Assembly (NCBI GenBank): GCA_945643635.1
Contig: CALZFC010000007.1
Location: 970,501-1,034,500 of the forward strand
Direction: 5' to 3'
Length of the DNA: 64,000 nt
DNA from: Allodiplogaster sudhausi
Lineage: Eukaryota > Nematoda > Chromadorea > Rhabditida > Diplogasteridae
Part shown: piece after piece, positions 59,277 to 64,000 of the stretch
How positions within the stretch are numbered: the first letter of the stretch is position 1
How the letters are laid out: each line of letters opens with the position of its first letter
The notes under the pieces: generated by a model
Database searches by the model: none
Told to the model about the DNA's origin: nothing
The model's input: only the letters and a program-made list of their open reading frames with translations
Made by a program: the position numbers and the translations under genes

Positions 59277-61921
59277 AGAGAGAGGTGACAGAGAGAGAGA
59301 GAGGAGAGAGCAGGGGAGAGAGAATATAACATACAGAATAAAGATCTGAGAAGGGCATGGCTGTGGGTACAATGGGCACATGACGGAGATTCACCATTTC
59401 TCTTGATCTCTCTACCCCCTCCCTCTCCCTCTCTCTGTTGACTTCTATGCTCTCTCGTGCTAGATAAGCAATGAAGTGCCCTTCTTCGCAGGGCTATCGT
59501 CAAAATGAGGTGTAGAAAAATACATACTTATCATAGAATATAGGCAAGAGCGAGAAACAGACAGAGTGAGAGAGAGAAAGAGAAAGAGAAAGAGAAAGAG
59601 AGAGAATGAGGGAATAACAGATAAAGAAGGAGAGGGAAGGCGAGAGTAATAAGGAGAGAGTAGCCCCAGAGTAACAAAATACTCAACACCGCTAGATTAG
59701 ACTACGAGCCTTGCCTGATACCATTAGTTTCCGATAGCAATGATGAGGCATGCCTCTTTCTTATTTGGCCTTTTCTGTTCCATGCCCTTGAAAAAGGCAC
59801 AAATAAACCTGTCAAAAGTGCTTATAAAGGGAAAGTACACAGAAGAGGTGAAAGTTCTTTAAACTAAGCAATCATTTTCTGCAGAGAGAGTCGATGAAGA
59901 CTTTCTCGGAATTTCCAGCAGGAGTGGTTAATTGCAAGATGTGTTCTTAAAAGAGAAAAGAAATAAAATTAAGAAATGAATAAATAACATGCCTATAAAA
60001 ACTTCGAATTGCTCTCCGTAGTGGAAAAGTAATGTAAAATACTCGTTTGACCAATTCGGCCCGTAAATCTAAAGGTCAAGTTGCCATGCTAATAGGAAAC
60101 AAAAGAAGTAAGAAATCTGCTACTTGGCCTGTCAGATTTGATCTTACAATTAGTGTGAATCGTTCACAGACACGTGTATCGTGCGATGATCTTATTTATT
60201 CTGTGCACTTGTAGAACTACAAAGTAGAAAAGATCATATAGCGAAAGGAACTGAGATGGTTACAGATAATGGTATTGTGAAAGACAGAGGAGGGAATGGA
60301 AGACACAAGAAAAGCTCAAACGAGATGCAGGAGGAGAGAATGGCAAGATCACGGAATGCACTTTGTCCTAGCTACACGCGGTTTCTCGTTGCAAATATCA
60401 GAGAGGAAACGACCCTATCAAGGGAGAGAGAGAGATAAAGAGGAGGGGAGAGAGAAAGAGAGACGAATAGATGGAGAGAAAGAGAGAGGAGAGAGAGAAA
60501 TGAAGAGAGAGAGAGAAAGAGAGAGAGAGAGAAAAAGAGAGACGAATAGATGGAGAGAGGAGAGAGAGAAATGAAGAGAAAGAGAGAGAGAAAAGAGTGT
60601 GTGAGAGAGAGAGAGAAACAGATAAGGTATGACCATCAGAAATCGCCTGATATCCAAAGAGAACTTAAAACAGCATCTAAACCACCGCACCACTGAAAAT
60701 GAAAGCCACATTTCCGCTCACATTCCGAATTCGAAGCCGTTTCCCAAACGATATCGCAGCTGAAATGATATGGGAAAGCAAGGGTATTAGATACACAGTG
60801 AACTGAGAAGGCCGAGGATGATTCAGGGGAGGTTTCATTTGAATGAAGGATTCCAGGCCATAGAGAAAAGCTCCTAGCATTCAATAGCCCAAGTCTGCCT
60901 CCTCCTCATCGGCCCTACATCCTATTTAGATCACAATCAAACTAGGCCGAACAACATGCAGCGGCCCAGGCAGACAATTTGGTGTCTTTTCTAACAACAT
61001 CGTCCGGCCCTCTTTTATAGGAGTGCTAGAACATCTTAAAGTAAAGTACATTGTAAACTTTGCACTTTACCCCGAGTTAGAGCAACTTTCGTTTGAGGAA
61101 GCGTTCAGATGGGAGTAAAATAATGTGCAATCCGAAAGTGAGAAAGGAAGAAAGAAAGAGGGGAGAGAGCGCGAAATATCGAGAAAAGAAAGGAGAAAGA
61201 AAGATAACAGATAGCAGTTCAACGAGCGGAAGAGCAAAAGGAACTTCTGGTGCTCTTTTTTTAAAGGAACTGCAAGCCAGTTCTCGGATCAGAAGAACAT
61301 TTTATTTATCTTATTTTTTATCTGTCTTCACTCTTCCTCTCTCCTCTCAAGTATCTTTTTTTTTGCAAGCTCGCATACCAATCAAGTTATTATGTTCTCC
61401 CTTTTTCAGATAATCAATAAAATCCCATAAACTGTGCAAAAATGCTACACTTCCCTTGTGTTTTTTTTCTTATCCTTCCCATTATTATGGCATCAAATGT
61501 TATCACACAAGTAATTTATAGCACGCCAACAGTACAGCTTAATTATGAACGTTATACTACAACAATCTCACTTGCTTTACCCCATTTCCTCCAAATATGC
61601 TTAAAAGCTGACAATTTCTACCGAAAGCACTCCAAGCTAGAGTTTAGTTTGATATCAGCTAAGCAGACAATCTGAATATTGTATAGTTATACAGGGATTG
61701 AAAAATATCAATCTTTTTGAAGCCTGCAGAGGTGACAAAACATAACGAAAACTAACGACTATGGGGACGATTGCATTTCAACACACTCAAACCAACCAGC
61801 TCCATTACTTCAGCATCACTTGTCAGTGGAATATAAATAAGAGTGCAGCCGGGTGCAATGTAATACTCTCACCCCCCTCCCCAACAAAGGCGGGGTACCT
61901 CAGGCTTGTCCCTCTTTCCAT
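58815..61921. other. purine-rich intergenic region
   Basis: About 3.1 kb with (GA)n or GAGAGA arrays at 59233-59310, 59560-59660 and 60420-60620. No splice-supported exon was found. Confidence 0.5.
60420..60622 (+). repeat. GA-rich minisatellite
   Basis: Purine block with a duplicated segment: gacgaatagatggagagaaa at about 60462 recurs at about 60541 (nearly identical). It is open as Arg/Glu-rich ORFs, which are not genes. Confidence 0.75.
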
Positions 61922-62802
61922 TCAGTATCCGTCGTACGAGAAGGAGACCGTGTAGCCAGGGAACGCTGCTTCGATCAAAGACTTGCTCAGCTCATGCTTG
62001 GCCGGGCCGTAAGCCTAAAGCTAGATTTTTCTTTCTACTTAATTTTTGTTTAATCACATTAACCAACCAACTATGCCCTTACCGAAAATAACGTTGGAAT
62101 ACATATACAATTAGTTGAAGTAAGGAAAAGGGGCTCATTCGGTCCTAAGGAAAGGTCGGTGGAAGAAAATGCAAACCTGTGAATATCCGTAAATGAAGAT
62201 CTCTTTCTTCGCCGGTTCGTGACGGATTCGCCCGCCACCGAGAGCACTCACTTTCAGTGCTTTGCGATCGACCTAACGAAATAAAAGCATTTCATTAAGC
62301 ACATTCTAAGGAGAATTGCACCGAATATAAATCTATTGTGATCACGAAAAATAAAAGAACAATGTGATTATGAATTGAAAGAGAAAGGATAACTATTCTT
62401 TAAGAAGGCAACAAACCTGTTCTGACTTGACTTCATCGAAGATCTCAGCGTGGAAGCCATGGCGGCCGTAGCCACGTACAATCGTCTTCTCCTTGGAAGT
62501 GTCCGACTTGTCCGTCACCTTCAAAGGAAAGCACATTTCGAAGCAATCAAAACAAAGACGTTAAACAATAGCTTAATTGCTAAAACTGAGAGTACATATA
62601 ACTTTTTCGGGTCCGACACAGTAAGAACTGTAGATTCGACAATGTTGCATGTTCTTGTTAAACTGATTGGGGATTTAAACTTCATATGGATCCTTTTGAC
62701 ATCGTTTCATTGTTCGCTGACCTGAACCTGGATGTACTTGAAGACGCCGCTCGGGTCGATGTCCACGTCGGCGACCTGATCAAGAGAAGTCGCCTTTGTC
62801 AT
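61922..62802 (-). CDS. phpt1: 14-kDa phosphohistidine phosphatase (PHPT1/Janus family)
   Basis: Four exons, 62722-62802, 62417-62518, 62177-62272 and 61922-62014, give 372 nt (123 aa), close to the ~125 aa of animal PHPT1. Diagnostic sequence: VFKYIQVQV, VRGYGRHGFHAEIFDEV, LGGGRIRHEPAKKEIFIYGY and SQAYGPAKHELSKSLIEAAF, ending FSYDGY. The histidine in GGGRIRHEP corresponds to the catalytic His of the family, and YGYSxAYGPAxH is its signature. The enzyme removes phosphate from histidine residues in the cytosol without metal. The exon 2 acceptor ends TTTGAAG. Confidence 0.92.
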
Positions 62803-63626
62803 TGTGGAAGTGGAGTGGGAAGAGAAGCACGAAGCAGTTGAAGCTGAGTAGAAACCGCTTTTGCCCGGAGAGCACCTACAAAAACAGCCAAAGAAACAGA
62901 ATATTCATCTAATTTTCCACAGAGCAAGCTTCTTATTCATGAACTAAATTACGTTAATCCAAAGATAACTTAAATAGATGAAAGCAGGAGAAACAGAAAA
63001 GCAAAGTACGGGGTCTTTGAGGATGAAGAGGAATTCGTGGATGCGAGTGTCGCTGCAGTGACGAGTATAATCCGCGGAGACACCAGTCGCGTGACCGCAA
63101 GAGCCAGAATTCACTAGACATAAGATAATCTGCCATCTATTTCATCTTCGGTAACAGGACAAAATGCAGGAGACTAGAATTGTTGATCGGTTTCAGCTAC
63201 AAAACTTGGCAAGTTGCCTATATGAGTGCTCTAATATGGAAAAGTCACCAAGTAACTCCGCCAACTGCACTCAATTTTTGACACCATCTCGCCTTTGTGA
63301 TAGATTCCTTATGGATCTACATATGTAATGGAACACGATGCCAAAATTTTGATATTCAAAAGTTATATTATGCTTCTTCTCACAATCTTTTTATTGAGCT
63401 TGATTTGCTTGAGAGAGCTAACAAACTTACCATGAAGTGTTCATGATAGCTATAAGGATTTACTTGCGAACAGGATCTCTCTTGAGAGAGTTTTATGTTC
63501 AATAAATAATTAGGAGCGAAATACATTATTAAATTGTAGTTGACTTAAACGGCTGCGAAGCAAGATTCACAAGAGGTTTATTATTGTTCTGAAGAGCATA
63601 TATTCAGTTGTGAAAATAGCGGAGAG

Positions 63627-63665
<39 letters not shown>

Positions 63666-64000
63666 AAGACAGACAGATAGAGAGAGGGAGAGAGAGATGG
63701 AGAGAAGACAGACAGATAGAGAGAGGGAGAGAGAGATGGAGAGAAGACAGACAGATAGAGAGAGGGAGACGCGGCAGCGAGAAAGAGAAAGAAGAAAAGT
63801 GATTGCAAGAACGACAGCGATAGATATTCAGATGCAGAGAAAAAATAATGGAGGAGAGTGAGTAGATGAAGTTCAGAGAAACGTAATTGTCACCAAGAGA
63901 AAAGGCAATAATTTTGGCGGTATCCTGAAAGAAGAGTGGAAGTGAAGACAGGTGATGAGAGAAAGAAATAATGAGAAAAAATAAGAAAAAGAGAGAGAGG
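62803..64000. other. upstream region and window end, no firm gene
   Basis: A stretch at about 63110-62990 on the minus strand reads VNSGSCGHATGVSADYTRHC, then SDTRIHEFLFILKD and is cysteine-containing, so it may be an exon of an upstream gene. The same DNA is also open on the plus strand (KYGVFEDEEEFVDASVAAV). No splice partner was found for either reading. Confidence 0.3.
63658..63771 (+). repeat. 39-bp purine-rich minisatellite, three copies
   Basis: The unit atggagagaagacagacaga plus 19 more bases starts at 63658, 63697 and 63736, an exact 39-bp period. A pure (GA)n tract precedes it at 63630-63656. Confidence 0.9.

Noticed and set aside
63581..63861. Repeated 13-residue Arg/Glu/Thr ORF
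   Set aside because: Translation of a 39-bp minisatellite, open because the period is divisible by three.
1..64000. CRISPR arrays, bacterial operons, rRNA or tRNA genes
   Set aside because: The window is eukaryotic with spliced genes. Direct repeats are minisatellites without regular unique spacers, and I saw no convincing tRNA cloverleaf or rRNA.

Overview
This is a eukaryotic nuclear window, almost certainly from a nematode, probably a chromadorean. The evidence is short phase-consistent introns, likely trans-splice acceptors directly before start codons, an SXP/RAL-2 (DUF148) secreted protein, a Fer-like tyrosine kinase of the nematode-expanded SH2-kinase type, an LBP-type fatty-acid-binding protein and two tandem TMEM144-like (DUF1632) transporters. 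(CT)n/(GA)n tracts are extremely abundant. All gene models were built by hand from splice sites and reading phase. A set of exons whose lengths close exactly into one reading frame was the main acceptance test. No database search was run, so family names rest on motif recognition.

Layout. 0-3.3 kb: the 3' end of an unidentified plus-strand gene, then a minus-strand LDL-receptor class A single-pass membrane protein. 3.3-9 kb: pyrimidine-rich intergenic DNA. 9-11.8 kb: a ten-exon TLC-domain (TLCD4-like) membrane protein (+). 12.3-15.2 kb: a doubtful ORF, a MOZART1-like mini-protein and COX5B, all minus. 16.3-17.1 kb: a small heat-shock protein (+). 17.35-27.24 kb: about 9.9 kb bounded by inverted repeats and filled with a decayed CR1-like retrotransposon, an unknown five-exon gene, a degenerate SLK/LOK C-terminus and a separate ORF1 fragment. 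28.7-30.1 kb: SXP/RAL-2 (+). 30.9-31.8 kb: a fold-back element. 33.8-37.3 kb: a Fer-like kinase (-) whose kinase domain is broken by a patchwork insertion. 37.5-39.5 kb: local duplications and an undefined cysteine-rich coding remnant. 40.3-43.7 kb: an unidentified multi-pass membrane protein (+). 44.6-45.1 kb: a 165-bp tandem repeat. 46-54.8 kb: two TMEM144-like paralogues (-). 57.8-58.8 kb: a fatty-acid-binding protein (-). 61.9-62.8 kb: 14-kDa phosphohistidine phosphatase (-). The rest is mostly (GA)n-rich spacer.

The genes do not form one pathway; this is ordinary gene neighbourhood broken by mobile DNA. The most unusual items are the inverted-repeat composite at 17-27 kb with palindromic subterminal repeats, the templated insertion in the kinase gene, the three in-frame TAG codons in the SLK-like gene, and frequent introns ending in AAG or GAG instead of a pyrimidine-AG acceptor.
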